NCBI RefSeq assembly: GCF_029223525.1
Contig: NZ_JARHTQ010000011.1
Coordinates: 1 to 64,000, forward strand
Length of the DNA: 64,000 nucleotides
DNA from: Streptantibioticus ferralitis
Lineage (GTDB): Bacteria > Actinomycetota > Actinomycetes > Streptomycetales > Streptomycetaceae
Direction: 5' to 3'
Positions within the stretch are counted from its first letter, which is position 1, and the number at the start of each line of letters is the position of its first letter. Below the pieces are notes generated by a model. It saw nothing but the letters and a program-made list of their open reading frames with translations, had not been told where the DNA came from and searched no databases. Below, one piece after another: positions 8,566 to 16,881 of this stretch. A program made the translations under genes and the position numbers.

Positions 8566-10062
8566 ATGAATGATTTTTCCCGTCGTGGCCTGCTCAAGGC
8601 GACGGCGGCCGCTGGCGCCAGTGCGGTCGTTGTCCCGGGCGTCACGGCCGTAGGCGCTGCGAGCGCGAGTGCGGCGAGCAATGAGCCCAAAAGCGTGGAT
8701 CACCAGCCGACGCAGCTGACCGGCCGCATCGTCCGCCCCAACGACCCCGGGTACACGGATGCGCGCCTCGGCTGGGACCAGCTCTTCTCTCACTATCCGC
8801 TGGTCATCGTCTTCGCCCAGAACACCCAGGACGTGGTCAACGCCCTCACATGGGCGCGGCAGAACAACGTCGCGCTGCGGGTGCGGAGCGGCCGCCACGC
8901 CCTTGAGGGCTGGTCGAACGTGGACAACGGCCTCGTGATCGACATCAGCGAGTTGAAGTCGGTCGACATCGACACCGCCTCTCATATCGCGACAGTCGGC
9001 TCCGGGCTCAACCAGTTGGAAGCGGTGACCACGCTCGCGAAGCAGGACCTCGCGGTGACGACGGGAACGGAGGGCAGCGTAGGCCTGGCCGGTGCGACGC
9101 TCGGCGGCGGCTTCGGCTTCCTCACCCGCTGGCTTGGCATGGCCTGCGACCGCCTTGTCGGGGCTGAGATCGTCGTCCCGTCGGGTAGCGATTGCGCCAA
9201 GGTGATCAGGGCGGACCTGAAGGACAACTCGGACCTGCTGTGGGCACTCCGCGGGGCGGGAAACGGCAATTTCGGGATCGTCACGTCACTCACCTACAAA
9301 GTGGCTCCGCTGAAGAGCGTCACTTATTTGCAAGCGACCTGGAACGGTCTCGGAGACCTGGAGGGGATCTTCGACGCATGGCAGCGTACGGCACCGTTCG
9401 CCGACGACCGGCTCGGAACCCAGCTTGAGATCCACAGAAAGCAGATCGTGCTGTTCGCGGTTCTCGCGGAAGGGACGCCGGAAGAGGCAAAGCAGATGCT
9501 GGCCCCGATCCTGTCGATCGACAGCCCCCAGGTATCGGCGCAGGTCGGCAACTGGGGCGACATTTATGCGGGATTCCAGACTCCGATCCAGAACGAACCT
9601 GCGAACTGGAAGTTCAACTCCCAGTTCACCAACAAGCCGTTCCCGAAGAAGGCGATCAGCGTGATCGCCTCGTTCATGCAAGACGCCCCCACGGATGACA
9701 GCAATTTCTTCACCCAGGCCTTCGGCGGGGCGGTCAGGAGGAGCCCCCGCGGCGGCACAGCGTTCCCGCATCGCAACGCGCTCTTCTACTCCGAGCCCGG
9801 CGCCGGCTGGGGGACTCGTGGAACACAACCAGGCGTCTGCGACCCGCTCACCTCGCAAGCCCAGGCCTGGATCGCCGAGTTCGCACAGGCGCTGCTGCCC
9901 TACGGCAACGGGGCCTACGTCAATGTGCCGAACGTCGGAATGCAGGAGTGGGAAACCGCCTACTGGGGATCCAACTTCGACCGGCTGCGCAGGATCAAGG
10001 CGAAGTACGACCCCCAGAACGTCTTCCAGTACGACCAGAGCATCCCGCCCGCGTCATGCTGA
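8566..10062 (+). CDS. Tat-exported FAD-linked oxidoreductase (BBE-like)
   Basis: The protein is 498 aa with a twin-arginine signal (FSRRGLLKATAAAGASAVVV, residues 4-23) and cleavage near ASA-A, so it is folded with FAD before export. A PCMH-type FAD domain follows: an RSGRHALEGWS motif whose His is the usual site of covalent 8-alpha attachment, then GLAGATLGGGFGFLTR. The C terminus (YWGSNFDRLRRIKAKYDPQNVF) is the berberine-bridge-enzyme (BBE) motif. Such proteins oxidise sugars, alkaloids or secondary metabolites extracellularly. The ATG at 8566 has GAGAGGA upstream; a longer frame lacks a signal peptide. It stands alone, closed by a strong terminator at 10323. Substrate unknown. Confidence 0.85.
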   Translation: MNDFSRRGLLKATAAAGASAVVVPGVTAVGAASASAASNEPKSVDHQPTQLTGRIVRPNDPGYTDARLGWDQLFSHYPLVIVFAQNTQDVVNALTWARQNNVALRVRSGRHALEGWSNVDNGLVIDISELKSVDIDTASHIATVGSGLNQLEAVTTLAKQDLAVTTGTEGSVGLAGATLGGGFGFLTRWLGMACDRLVGAEIVVPSGSDCAKVIRADLKDNSDLLWALRGAGNGNFGIVTSLTYKVAPLKSVTYLQATWNGLGDLEGIFDAWQRTAPFADDRLGTQLEIHRKQIVLFAVLAEGTPEEAKQMLAPILSIDSPQVSAQVGNWGDIYAGFQTPIQNEPANWKFNSQFTNKPFPKKAISVIASFMQDAPTDDSNFFTQAFGGAVRRSPRGGTAFPHRNALFYSEPGAGWGTRGTQPGVCDPLTSQAQAWIAEFAQALLPYGNGAYVNVPNVGMQEWETAYWGSNFDRLRRIKAKYDPQNVFQYDQSIPPASC

Positions 10063-10322
10063 CCGGCATTCACCCTCGGGAACCCGGTGCGCGTTGGGGC
10101 ACGAGCGCGCGTGACCTACGTCAGCCCGGAGGCACAGTTCTGACCTGAGCCACCGAAAGTCAGCCACGATGGCGGGTGCGCCGACTGCGCACCCGTCACG
10201 TGCGTTTCCAGCCGCACCTGATGCCCAGCGGCGAGAGCCGCACCCGGAAAGCGGTCGACGGCACGCACCAGGGGGCCGGTGAAGGGCAGGACGGCCCAGA
10301 GACGGCCCAGGCGGCATGGCAA

Positions 10323-10359
10323 GGGCCCCCACCGGCGGAAAAACCGCTGGTGGGGGCCC
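10323..10359 (+). terminator. Intrinsic terminator after the FAD oxidoreductase
   Basis: GGGCCCCCACCGGCGG pairs with CCGCTGGTGGGGGCCC around an AAAAA loop: a 16-bp stem with a single G-T position. It sits about 260 bp after the oxidoreductase stop and before the KstR-like box of the next gene. There is no strong U tract, which is common in Streptomyces. Confidence 0.75.
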
Positions 10360-10388
10360 ACTTGTGTCGATCGCTGGCTTAGTTTGAC

Positions 10389-10402
10389 CAGAACTGGTAC
10401 TA
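10389..10402. promoter_or_regulatory. KstR-like operator upstream of the aldehyde dehydrogenase
   Basis: CAGAACTGGTACTA matches TnnAACnnGTTnnA at 6 of 8 fixed positions (C for the first T, GTA for GTT) and shares 15 identical bases with the box at 7802. It lies 50 bp before the aldehyde dehydrogenase start. This is the weakest of the four boxes taken alone; the identity to the other site is the better argument. Confidence 0.5.
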
Positions 10403-10451
10403 GTCCTGAAACAGTGTCAGGAAATTGCCGACCCGCTGGAGGCATCAGGCG

Positions 10452-11909
10452 ATGACCGACCTCATCGAGCACGGACAGCTGTTCATCGGCGGCGAGTTGG
10501 TGGCACCGCTGGGCACCGCGACCATCGACGTGATATCCCCGCACACCGAACAGCTCATCGGGCGCGTGCCGCACGCCTCGCGGGGTGATGTGGACCGGGC
10601 GGTCGCCGCCGCCCGTAAGGCGTTCGACGAGGGGCCCTGGCCGCGTACCCCGCTTGACGAGCGGATCGCGGTCGTCAGCCGGATCAAGGACGCGATCGCC
10701 GCGCGGCACGAGGAGATGGCCCGCCTCATCAGTGTGCAGAACGGCTCCCCGTATTCCTGGAGCGTGCTCGCGCAGGCGCTCGGCGCGATGATGGTCTGGG
10801 ACGCGGCGATCACCGTCGCCCGCGACTTCCGCTACGAGGAGCGGCGCGCGGGTGTGCTGGGGCCGCTGCTGGTGCGCCGTGAGCCCGTTGGAGTGGTCGC
10901 CGCCGTCGTGCCGTGGAACGTTCCGCAGTTCGTGGCCGCCGCCAAGCTCGGCCCGGCGCTGCTCAGCGGCTGTACGGCCATCCTCAAGCCGTCCCCTGAA
11001 TCACCGCTGGACGCCTACCTGTTGGCCGGGATCGCGGCCGAGGCGGGACTGCCCGAAGGGGTGCTGTCCGTGCTCCCGGCCGACCGCGAGGTCAGCGAGT
11101 ACCTCGTCGGGCACCCCGGTGTCGACAAGGTCTCCTTCACCGGGTCGGTCGCCGCGGGCAAGCGGGTGATGGAGGTCGCCGCCCGCCATCTCACCCGCGT
11201 CACCCTGGAGTTGGGCGGAAAGTCGGCGGCCGTGATCCTGCCGGACGCGGATCTGGAGGCCGCCGTGGCCGGGATCGTTCCCAACGCCTGGATGAACAAC
11301 GGCCAGGCGTGTGTGGCCCAGACCCGGATCCTCGCGCCCCGCGAGCACTACGACGAGATCGCCGAGCGCCTCGCGGCCGCGGCCGGCGCGCTCGTGGTCG
11401 GTGATCCGCTCGACCCCGGCACGCAGGTCGGACCGCTGGTCGCGCGACGCCAGCAGCAGCGCTCCCTCGACTACATCGCCCTCGGCCAGCGGGAGGGCGC
11501 CAAGGTGCTGACCGGCGGCGGCCGTCCGGCGTCGCAGCAGCACGGCTGGTACGTCGAGCCGACCCTCTTCGGCGAGGTCGGCAACACCATGCGCATCGCC
11601 CGCGAGGAGATCTTCGGTCCGGTCGTCTGCCTGCTGCCGTACACGGACGAGGACGACGCGGTACGCATCGCCAACGACTCCGACTACGGCCTGTCCGGCA
11701 GCGTATGGACCTCCGACGTGGCGCACGGCATCGACATCGCCCGCCGGGTGCGCACCGGTACGTACTCGGTGAACACCTTCAGCCTCGACATGCTGGGCCC
11801 GTTCGGCGGCTACAAGGACTCCGGCCTGGGACGGGAGTTCGGGCCCGAGGGGTACTCGGAGTACCTGGAGCACAAGATGATCCACCTTCCGGCCGGCTGG
11901 GAGGGGTGA
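10452..11909 (+). CDS. NAD(P)-dependent aldehyde dehydrogenase
   Basis: This 485-aa protein has the normal length for the ALDH superfamily. Visible motifs are VVPWNVPQF, VTLELGGKSAAVILPDADLE with the general-base Glu, NNGQACVAQTRI with the catalytic Cys, and FGPVVCLLPY, ending with FGGYKDSGLGREFGPEGYSEYLE. It oxidises an aldehyde to the acid with NAD(P)+. The ATG at 10452 is preceded by GGAGG at 10438-10442. A KstR-like box lies upstream and a small ferredoxin gene directly follows, so I infer a role in oxidising a steroid- or terpenoid-derived aldehyde, possibly one produced by a P450 encoded elsewhere. No P450 lies in the window. Confidence 0.92.
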   Translation: MTDLIEHGQLFIGGELVAPLGTATIDVISPHTEQLIGRVPHASRGDVDRAVAAARKAFDEGPWPRTPLDERIAVVSRIKDAIAARHEEMARLISVQNGSPYSWSVLAQALGAMMVWDAAITVARDFRYEERRAGVLGPLLVRREPVGVVAAVVPWNVPQFVAAAKLGPALLSGCTAILKPSPESPLDAYLLAGIAAEAGLPEGVLSVLPADREVSEYLVGHPGVDKVSFTGSVAAGKRVMEVAARHLTRVTLELGGKSAAVILPDADLEAAVAGIVPNAWMNNGQACVAQTRILAPREHYDEIAERLAAAAGALVVGDPLDPGTQVGPLVARRQQQRSLDYIALGQREGAKVLTGGGRPASQQHGWYVEPTLFGEVGNTMRIAREEIFGPVVCLLPYTDEDDAVRIANDSDYGLSGSVWTSDVAHGIDIARRVRTGTYSVNTFSLDMLGPFGGYKDSGLGREFGPEGYSEYLEHKMIHLPAGWEG

Positions 11910-11914
11910 GCGCG

Positions 11915-12148
11915 ATGGGGCAGCGCTGGCACGTGGAGGTGGACCGCTCGGTGTGCATCGGCTCGGGCCTGTGCGCGGGCGCGGCGCCCGCCGGATTCGC
12001 CCTTGACGAGGCTCGGCAGTCCCATCCGGTGGCGGCCGAGACCGACGCCGACGAGTCGGTGCTGGCGGCGGCCGAGAGCTGTCCGGTGGAGGCGATCACT
12101 CTCACCCTCGCCGGGACCGGGCAGCCGGTCTTCCCACCGGAGGAGTAG
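11915..12148 (+). CDS. Small ferredoxin (P450-type)
   Basis: The protein is 77 aa. Cluster ligands are seen in CIGSGLC (residues about 13-19) and ESCPVEAI (about 52-59). The missing second cysteine of the first motif indicates a [3Fe-4S] cluster or an open-site [4Fe-4S] ferredoxin, as in electron donors of bacterial cytochrome P450s. The ATG at 11915 is 5 bp after the aldehyde dehydrogenase stop, with GAGGGG at 11901-11906 as ribosome binding site. A GTG at 11906 overlapping that stop is an alternative start. The two genes form an operon. Confidence 0.9.
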   Translation: MGQRWHVEVDRSVCIGSGLCAGAAPAGFALDEARQSHPVAAETDADESVLAAAESCPVEAITLTLAGTGQPVFPPEE

Positions 12149-12297
12149 CCCGCCGCCGGGTGCGCCGCGGGCGCAGGCGAATCGCCCCCTACCGTTGGTT
12201 ACCCGTGTATTCCTCACGGCCGCTTCATGACAGACGTGACTGTCGCGGCCCTTGGTTCGCGTGGAAATCTCAACCCCACGCGGACCAAGGGGGAGTG

Positions 12298-14889
12298 ATG
12301 GACAAGCGGTACGAGGTCTTCTGTCTCGCCGACAGACATTTCTACGAGACCACCGCCCGCCTGGCCAGCGACAGCACCGACACCGCCGCGCGCTTCGAGC
12401 CCGCCCAGCGCCCGGCACCGCGGGGCTGGCGGAGCTCCTTCCACGGAGACTGGCTCCATCTGCGCCCGGTGGACGCCGAAACCCCTGCGCAGGGATGGAA
12501 GATCCACGTCTCCGCCTGTCTGGACAACGCGGAGAAGACCGCCGCCAAGGTCTGGGAGTACTGCGTCCCCAGAGCGATCCCGTTCAAGTTCATACCGAGC
12601 AGACCGCAGCTGTTCCTGCGCAACTCCAAGTACGCCGCACGTGGCTCAAGCGGCAAGTTCGTCACCATCTACCCGGTCGACGAGGACCAACTCCGCACCG
12701 TGTTATCCGAGTTGGGCGACCTGCTGGCCGGTGAGCCGGGCCCGTACATCCTCACCGACCTGCGGTGGAACGACGGTCCGCTGTACGTGCGGTACGGAGG
12801 CTTCGCGCCCCGCTACTGTCCGGACCCGAACGGCACCCTCGTACCGGCGATCGAGAACGCCGAGGGGCAGCTCGTCCCCGACCCGAAGGACCCGGTCTTC
12901 CAGGTCCCGGAGTGGGTGACGCTCCCCGCCTTCCTGGAACCGCAGCTCGCCGCCCGATCCGCGACCACCACCACCGACCTGCCCTACCGCATCGACAGCG
13001 CCCTGCACTTCTCCAACGGCGGCGGGGTCTACCTGGGCACCGACAGCAGAACCGGCGAACAGGTAGTGCTGAAGGAGGCCCGCCCGCACGCCGGGCTCGC
13101 GGCCGACGGCGCCGACGCGGTCACCCGTCTGGAGCGTGAGAAGAAGGCACTGGAACAGGTGGCGGGACTGGGCGTCGCGCCAGAAGTACGCGACTGGTTC
13201 ACCCTCGGCGACCACCAGTTCCTGGTGATGGACTTCCTGCCGGGACGCACCCTCAACTCCTTCTTCGCCGAGCGCCATCCGCTGATCGGCGCGCAACCCG
13301 ACCCAGCCGCGCTCGCCGACTACACCCGCTGGGCGCTGCGCGTACACCGCGCCGTCGAGGAGGCGGTCGCCGCCGTACACAGCCGGGGCGTGGTCTTCAA
13401 CGACCTGCACATGTTCAACATCATGGTCGGCCCGGACGAACAGTCCGTGGCGCTGCTGGACTTCGAGGCCGCCGCCCATGTCGACGAGCACCGGCGGCAG
13501 GTCGTCGCGCACCCCGGCTTCGTCGCCCCGGCCGACCGTACCGGCTTCGACATCGACCGCTACGCACTGGCCTGTCTGCGGCTGGCCCTGTTCATCCCGT
13601 TGACCACGCTGCTGGCCGTCGACCGGGACAAGGCCGCGCACCTGGCACGGACCGCCGCCGAGCAGTTCCCCGACCTGCCGGCGGAGTTCCTCGACGAGGC
13701 GGTCGCCGAGATCGTGGGCCGCGACCGGCCATCCCCGGCCGCGCCCCGCCCTGTCCCCGTCCCCGTGACGGTGGACGACTGGCCGCGCGGCCGCGCGTCG
13801 ATGACCGCCGCCATCCTCGCCTCCGCGACCCCGGACCGCGCGGACCGGCTCTTCCCCGGCGACATCGCGCAGTTCGACGACGGCGGCGGCCTCGGCCTCG
13901 CGCACGGCGCGGCCGGTGTGCTGTACGCCCTCGCCGAGACCGGCGCCGACCGCTACGAAGAGGGCGAGCACTGGCTGCTGCGGCACGCCGCCGCACCCCC
14001 GCACGGCACACCGCCGGGCCTGTACGACGGGCTGCTGGGCGTCGCCTACGTGCTGGACCGGCTTGGACACACCGGGCCCGCGCTCGACCTCACCGGGCGG
14101 GTGCTCAGTGAGCAGTGGCAGCGCATCGGCCTCGGGCTGTACGGCGGACTCGCCGGAGTCGGCCTGGTCCTCGACCACCTCGCACACACCACCGGCGAGC
14201 GGGCGCTGCTCGCGCAGGCCATGAACGCCTCCCGGCTCGCCGCGCAGCGCCTGACCGAGCTCTCGCGCACCGTGCCACGTCGCGCCGGACTGCTGTACGG
14301 CGCCACCGGACCCGCACTGCTGTTCCTGCGGCTGTACGAGCGCACCGGCGAGACGGCGCTGCTCGATCTGGCCGCCGCCGCGCTCCGGCTCGACCTGGCG
14401 CGGTGCGTGCAGCGGGCGGACGGCACGCTGGCGGTCGACGACGGCCCCCGCACCCTGCCGTACGTCGGTGCCGGAAGCGTGGGCATCGCCATGGTGCTCG
14501 ACGACTACCTCGCGCACCGCGCGGACCCGGAGTTCGAACGGGCCAGGGCCGCCATCCTGCCCGCCGCGCACTCCCGCTTCTACGCGCAGCCCGGCCTGTT
14601 CCGCGGGCGCGCGGGCATGCTGCTGCACCTCAGCCGCACCACGGCGCCGCAGGCCGATGCCGCGCAGCTGACCGCCCAGATCGCCGGCCTCGACTGGTAC
14701 GCGATGGCCTACCGTGGTCAACTCGCCTTCCCCGGCGAGCAGATGATGCGGCTGTCCATGGACCTGGCCACCGGCACCGCGGGCTGTCTGCTGGCGCTCG
14801 GCGCGGCCCTGCACACCGAGCCCGTCGGGCTCCCCTTCCTGCCGCCGACGCGGCGGGACCACAAGCCGGCCCCGATCCAGGGGCCGTAG
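12298..14889 (+). CDS. ramC: Class III lanthionine synthetase LanKC (RamC/AmfT-like)
   Basis: The protein is 863 aa with the three-part layout of class III synthetases. There is an N-terminal lyase region; a Ser/Thr kinase-like domain (YLGTDSRTGEQVVLKEARP at about residue 243, catalytic-loop VVFNDLHMFNIMV at about 365, LLDFEAA after it); and a C-terminal LanC-like toroid (GLAHGAAGVLYALAETG, then GLYGGLAGVGLVLDHLA) from about residue 520. No Cys-His zinc ligands of true LanC are visible in the toroid, as expected for class III. It phosphorylates and eliminates Ser residues of the precursor and forms (labi)lanthionine rings. A TTA codon (12703-12705, codon 136) makes translation dependent on bldA tRNA. 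The precursor gene follows after 65 bp. Confidence 0.93.
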   Translation: MDKRYEVFCLADRHFYETTARLASDSTDTAARFEPAQRPAPRGWRSSFHGDWLHLRPVDAETPAQGWKIHVSACLDNAEKTAAKVWEYCVPRAIPFKFIPSRPQLFLRNSKYAARGSSGKFVTIYPVDEDQLRTVLSELGDLLAGEPGPYILTDLRWNDGPLYVRYGGFAPRYCPDPNGTLVPAIENAEGQLVPDPKDPVFQVPEWVTLPAFLEPQLAARSATTTTDLPYRIDSALHFSNGGGVYLGTDSRTGEQVVLKEARPHAGLAADGADAVTRLEREKKALEQVAGLGVAPEVRDWFTLGDHQFLVMDFLPGRTLNSFFAERHPLIGAQPDPAALADYTRWALRVHRAVEEAVAAVHSRGVVFNDLHMFNIMVGPDEQSVALLDFEAAAHVDEHRRQVVAHPGFVAPADRTGFDIDRYALACLRLALFIPLTTLLAVDRDKAAHLARTAAEQFPDLPAEFLDEAVAEIVGRDRPSPAAPRPVPVPVTVDDWPRGRASMTAAILASATPDRADRLFPGDIAQFDDGGGLGLAHGAAGVLYALAETGADRYEEGEHWLLRHAAAPPHGTPPGLYDGLLGVAYVLDRLGHTGPALDLTGRVLSEQWQRIGLGLYGGLAGVGLVLDHLAHTTGERALLAQAMNASRLAAQRLTELSRTVPRRAGLLYGATGPALLFLRLYERTGETALLDLAAAALRLDLARCVQRADGTLAVDDGPRTLPYVGAGSVGIAMVLDDYLAHRADPEFERARAAILPAAHSRFYAQPGLFRGRAGMLLHLSRTTAPQADAAQLTAQIAGLDWYAMAYRGQLAFPGEQMMRLSMDLATGTAGCLLALGAALHTEPVGLPFLPPTRRDHKPAPIQGP

Positions 14890-14954
14890 CGAGATATCTC
14901 GTGAATCCCGTCCCCACGGATGTTGCGGACGACTCTGAAGGAAAGGACATCACC

Positions 14955-15071
14955 ATGGCACTGCTTGACCTGCAGAAGATGGAGACCCCCGAGCACGAGA
15001 ACCACGGCGGCGGCAGCGAGGCCAGCCTGCTGCTGTGCGACAGCACGGCCAGCGTTCTGCTCTGCCTCTGA
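14955..15071 (+). CDS. ramS: Class III lanthipeptide precursor (SapB/AmfS-like)
   Basis: The precursor is 38 aa. The leader begins MALLDLQKMETPEHEN, containing the LLDLQ helix recognised by LanKC enzymes. The core SEASLLLCDSTASVLLCL contains two consecutive S-x2-S-x3-C motifs (SEASLLLC and STASVLLC), the pattern that becomes labionin or lanthionine rings in SapB and AmfS. A GGG stretch separates leader and core. The ribosome binding site GAAGGAAAGG lies upstream. By homology the mature product is a hydrophobic surface-active peptide that helps aerial hyphae emerge. The core differs from SapB and AmfS in having Asp between the rings and a single Leu after the last Cys. Confidence 0.95.
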   Translation: MALLDLQKMETPEHENHGGGSEASLLLCDSTASVLLCL

Positions 15072-15087
15072 CGATACGTCAGGTATT

Positions 15088-15126
15088 GGTGGCCCCGGGA
15101 CGGCGTCGACTCGTCCCGGGGCCACC
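15088..15126 (+). terminator. Hairpin between precursor and transporter genes
   Basis: GGTGGCCCCGGGACG (15088-15102) pairs perfectly with CGTCCCGGGGCCACC (15112-15126) over a 9-nt loop. It lies 17 nt after the precursor stop and 21 nt before the transporter start. Such partial terminators in lanthipeptide operons keep precursor mRNA more abundant than downstream mRNA; that role is inferred here. Confidence 0.8.
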
Positions 15127-15147
15127 CCCTACCGGGAGGCCGTGAGC

Positions 15148-16881
15148 GTGCGCACCGACACCGCCCGTACCGCCAACCGGCTGCTGCTGGCCGCCGTACG
15201 GCACAGCGCTCCGCGTACCGCGGTCCTGTGTCTCACCAGCGCCGCCGGCTCCGCCGCCGCGCTGCTGCTGCCCACCGCCCTCGGCCGCGCACTCGACCTG
15301 CTCCTGAGGCACGGCACCGCAGCCCAGGCGGCCCGCTGGACGCTGCTGTGCGCGGCGCTGCTCGCCGCGTCCGTCGCTCTCGACGCGGCGCAGACACTGC
15401 TGTCCGGCACCACCGACGCCAGGACCACGGCATGGCTGCGCGACCGCCTGCTGCACCGCATCCTCGGCATCGGGCCGGACGCCGCCGCCCGGTTCACCCC
15501 CGGCGACCTGGTCGCCCGCTGCACCGGCAACGCCGCGACCGCGGGCACCGCGGCCACCGCGGTCGCCTCGCTGGTCGCCACGCTGATCACGCCGGTCGGC
15601 GCGCTGGTCGCGCTCACCCTCATCGACCCCTGGCTGTCCGCCGTCTTCCTCGCCGGAGGCCCGCTCCTCGCCCTGCTGCTGCGGACCTTCGCCCATGCCT
15701 CGTCCGACTGCGTCGCCCGCTACCAGCGCGCCCAAGGTGCGATGGCCGGACGGCTGGTGGAGGCGCTGACCGGCGCCCGGACCATCGCCGCGGCCGGTAC
15801 CGCCGAATGGGAGGCCGCGCGGGTGCTGGAACCGCTGCCGGAGCTGAGCCGCCAGGGCCACCGGATGTGGCAGGTGCAGGGCCGGGCGACCGGACAGGCG
15901 GCAGTCCTCGTTCCGCTGCTGCAGACGGCCGTGCTCGCGGTCGGCGGCGTACGGCTGGGCACCGGGCACCTGAGCGTCGGAGAGCTGCTGGCCGCGTCGC
16001 GGTACGCGGTGCTGGCGACCGGCGTCGGCGTGTTCGTCGGCCGCCTGGCCGCCCTGGTGAGTGCCAGGGCCGCTGTCGCGCGGGCCGCGGAGGTGCTGGC
16101 CGTCCCGGCCATGCCGTACGGAGACCGAAAACCGCCGGGCGGGGACGGCGAGTTGGAACTGCGCGGGGTGACCGTGGTACGGGGTGGCGTGCCGGTGCTG
16201 GACGGGCTCGACCTAAGAGTCCCGGGCGGCAGCTCGGTCGCCGTGGTGGGCCGCTCCGGCGCGGGCAAGTCCGTACTGGCCGCGGTGGCCGGGCGGTTGA
16301 CCGACCCGGACGCGGGAACGGTGCTGCTGGACGGTGTGCCGCTGCCGCGGATCGCCCGGCAGGAACTGCGGCGCGAGGTCGGCTACGCCTTCGAACGCCC
16401 GGCACTGTTCGGCACCACCATCGCCGACGCCATCGGCTACGGCGTCGACCGGCCCGCGCCCGAGCGGTGCGTGGCGGCGGCCCGGGCGGCGCACGCCGAC
16501 GACTTCGTGCGGCTGCTGCCGGGCGCCTACCAGACCGAGCGCGCGCGGGCGCCGCTGTCCGGTGGCGAGATCCAACGCCTCGGCCTGGCCCGGGCGTTCG
16601 CCCACTGCGGACGGCTGCTGATCCTGGACGACGCCACCTCAAGCCTCGACTCGGTCACCGAGCTGCGGATCAGCGAGGCACTGGCACACCACGTGCCCGC
16701 CCGCACCCGGCTGCTGATCGCGCATCGCGCCTCCACCGCGGCCCGCGCGGACCTCGTCGTGTGGCTGGAGGACGGCAGGGTACGGGCGGTTGGACCGCAT
16801 GGGCGGCTGTGGAAACTGGCCGAATACCGAGCCGTGTTCGGCGGTTCGCGGTCGGAGGGAGCGGCCGATGACGGGAGTTGA
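15148..16881 (+). CDS. ramA: ABC exporter, first half-transporter of the lanthipeptide cluster (RamA-like)
   Basis: The protein is 577 aa from GTG 15148; an earlier GTG at 15142 is too close to the GGGAGG ribosome binding site. Six membrane helices make up roughly residues 15-310. The nucleotide-binding domain follows: Walker A GRSGAGKS (about residue 367), an ABC signature variant LSGGE, Walker B LLILDDATS and the switch His in LLIAHRAS. It probably pairs with the next gene product to export or process the lanthipeptide. Its stop overlaps the next start by 14 bp, so the two halves are translationally coupled. Confidence 0.9.
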   Translation: MRTDTARTANRLLLAAVRHSAPRTAVLCLTSAAGSAAALLLPTALGRALDLLLRHGTAAQAARWTLLCAALLAASVALDAAQTLLSGTTDARTTAWLRDRLLHRILGIGPDAAARFTPGDLVARCTGNAATAGTAATAVASLVATLITPVGALVALTLIDPWLSAVFLAGGPLLALLLRTFAHASSDCVARYQRAQGAMAGRLVEALTGARTIAAAGTAEWEAARVLEPLPELSRQGHRMWQVQGRATGQAAVLVPLLQTAVLAVGGVRLGTGHLSVGELLAASRYAVLATGVGVFVGRLAALVSARAAVARAAEVLAVPAMPYGDRKPPGGDGELELRGVTVVRGGVPVLDGLDLRVPGGSSVAVVGRSGAGKSVLAAVAGRLTDPDAGTVLLDGVPLPRIARQELRREVGYAFERPALFGTTIADAIGYGVDRPAPERCVAAARAAHADDFVRLLPGAYQTERARAPLSGGEIQRLGLARAFAHCGRLLILDDATSSLDSVTELRISEALAHHVPARTRLLIAHRASTAARADLVVWLEDGRVRAVGPHGRLWKLAEYRAVFGGSRSEGAADDGS

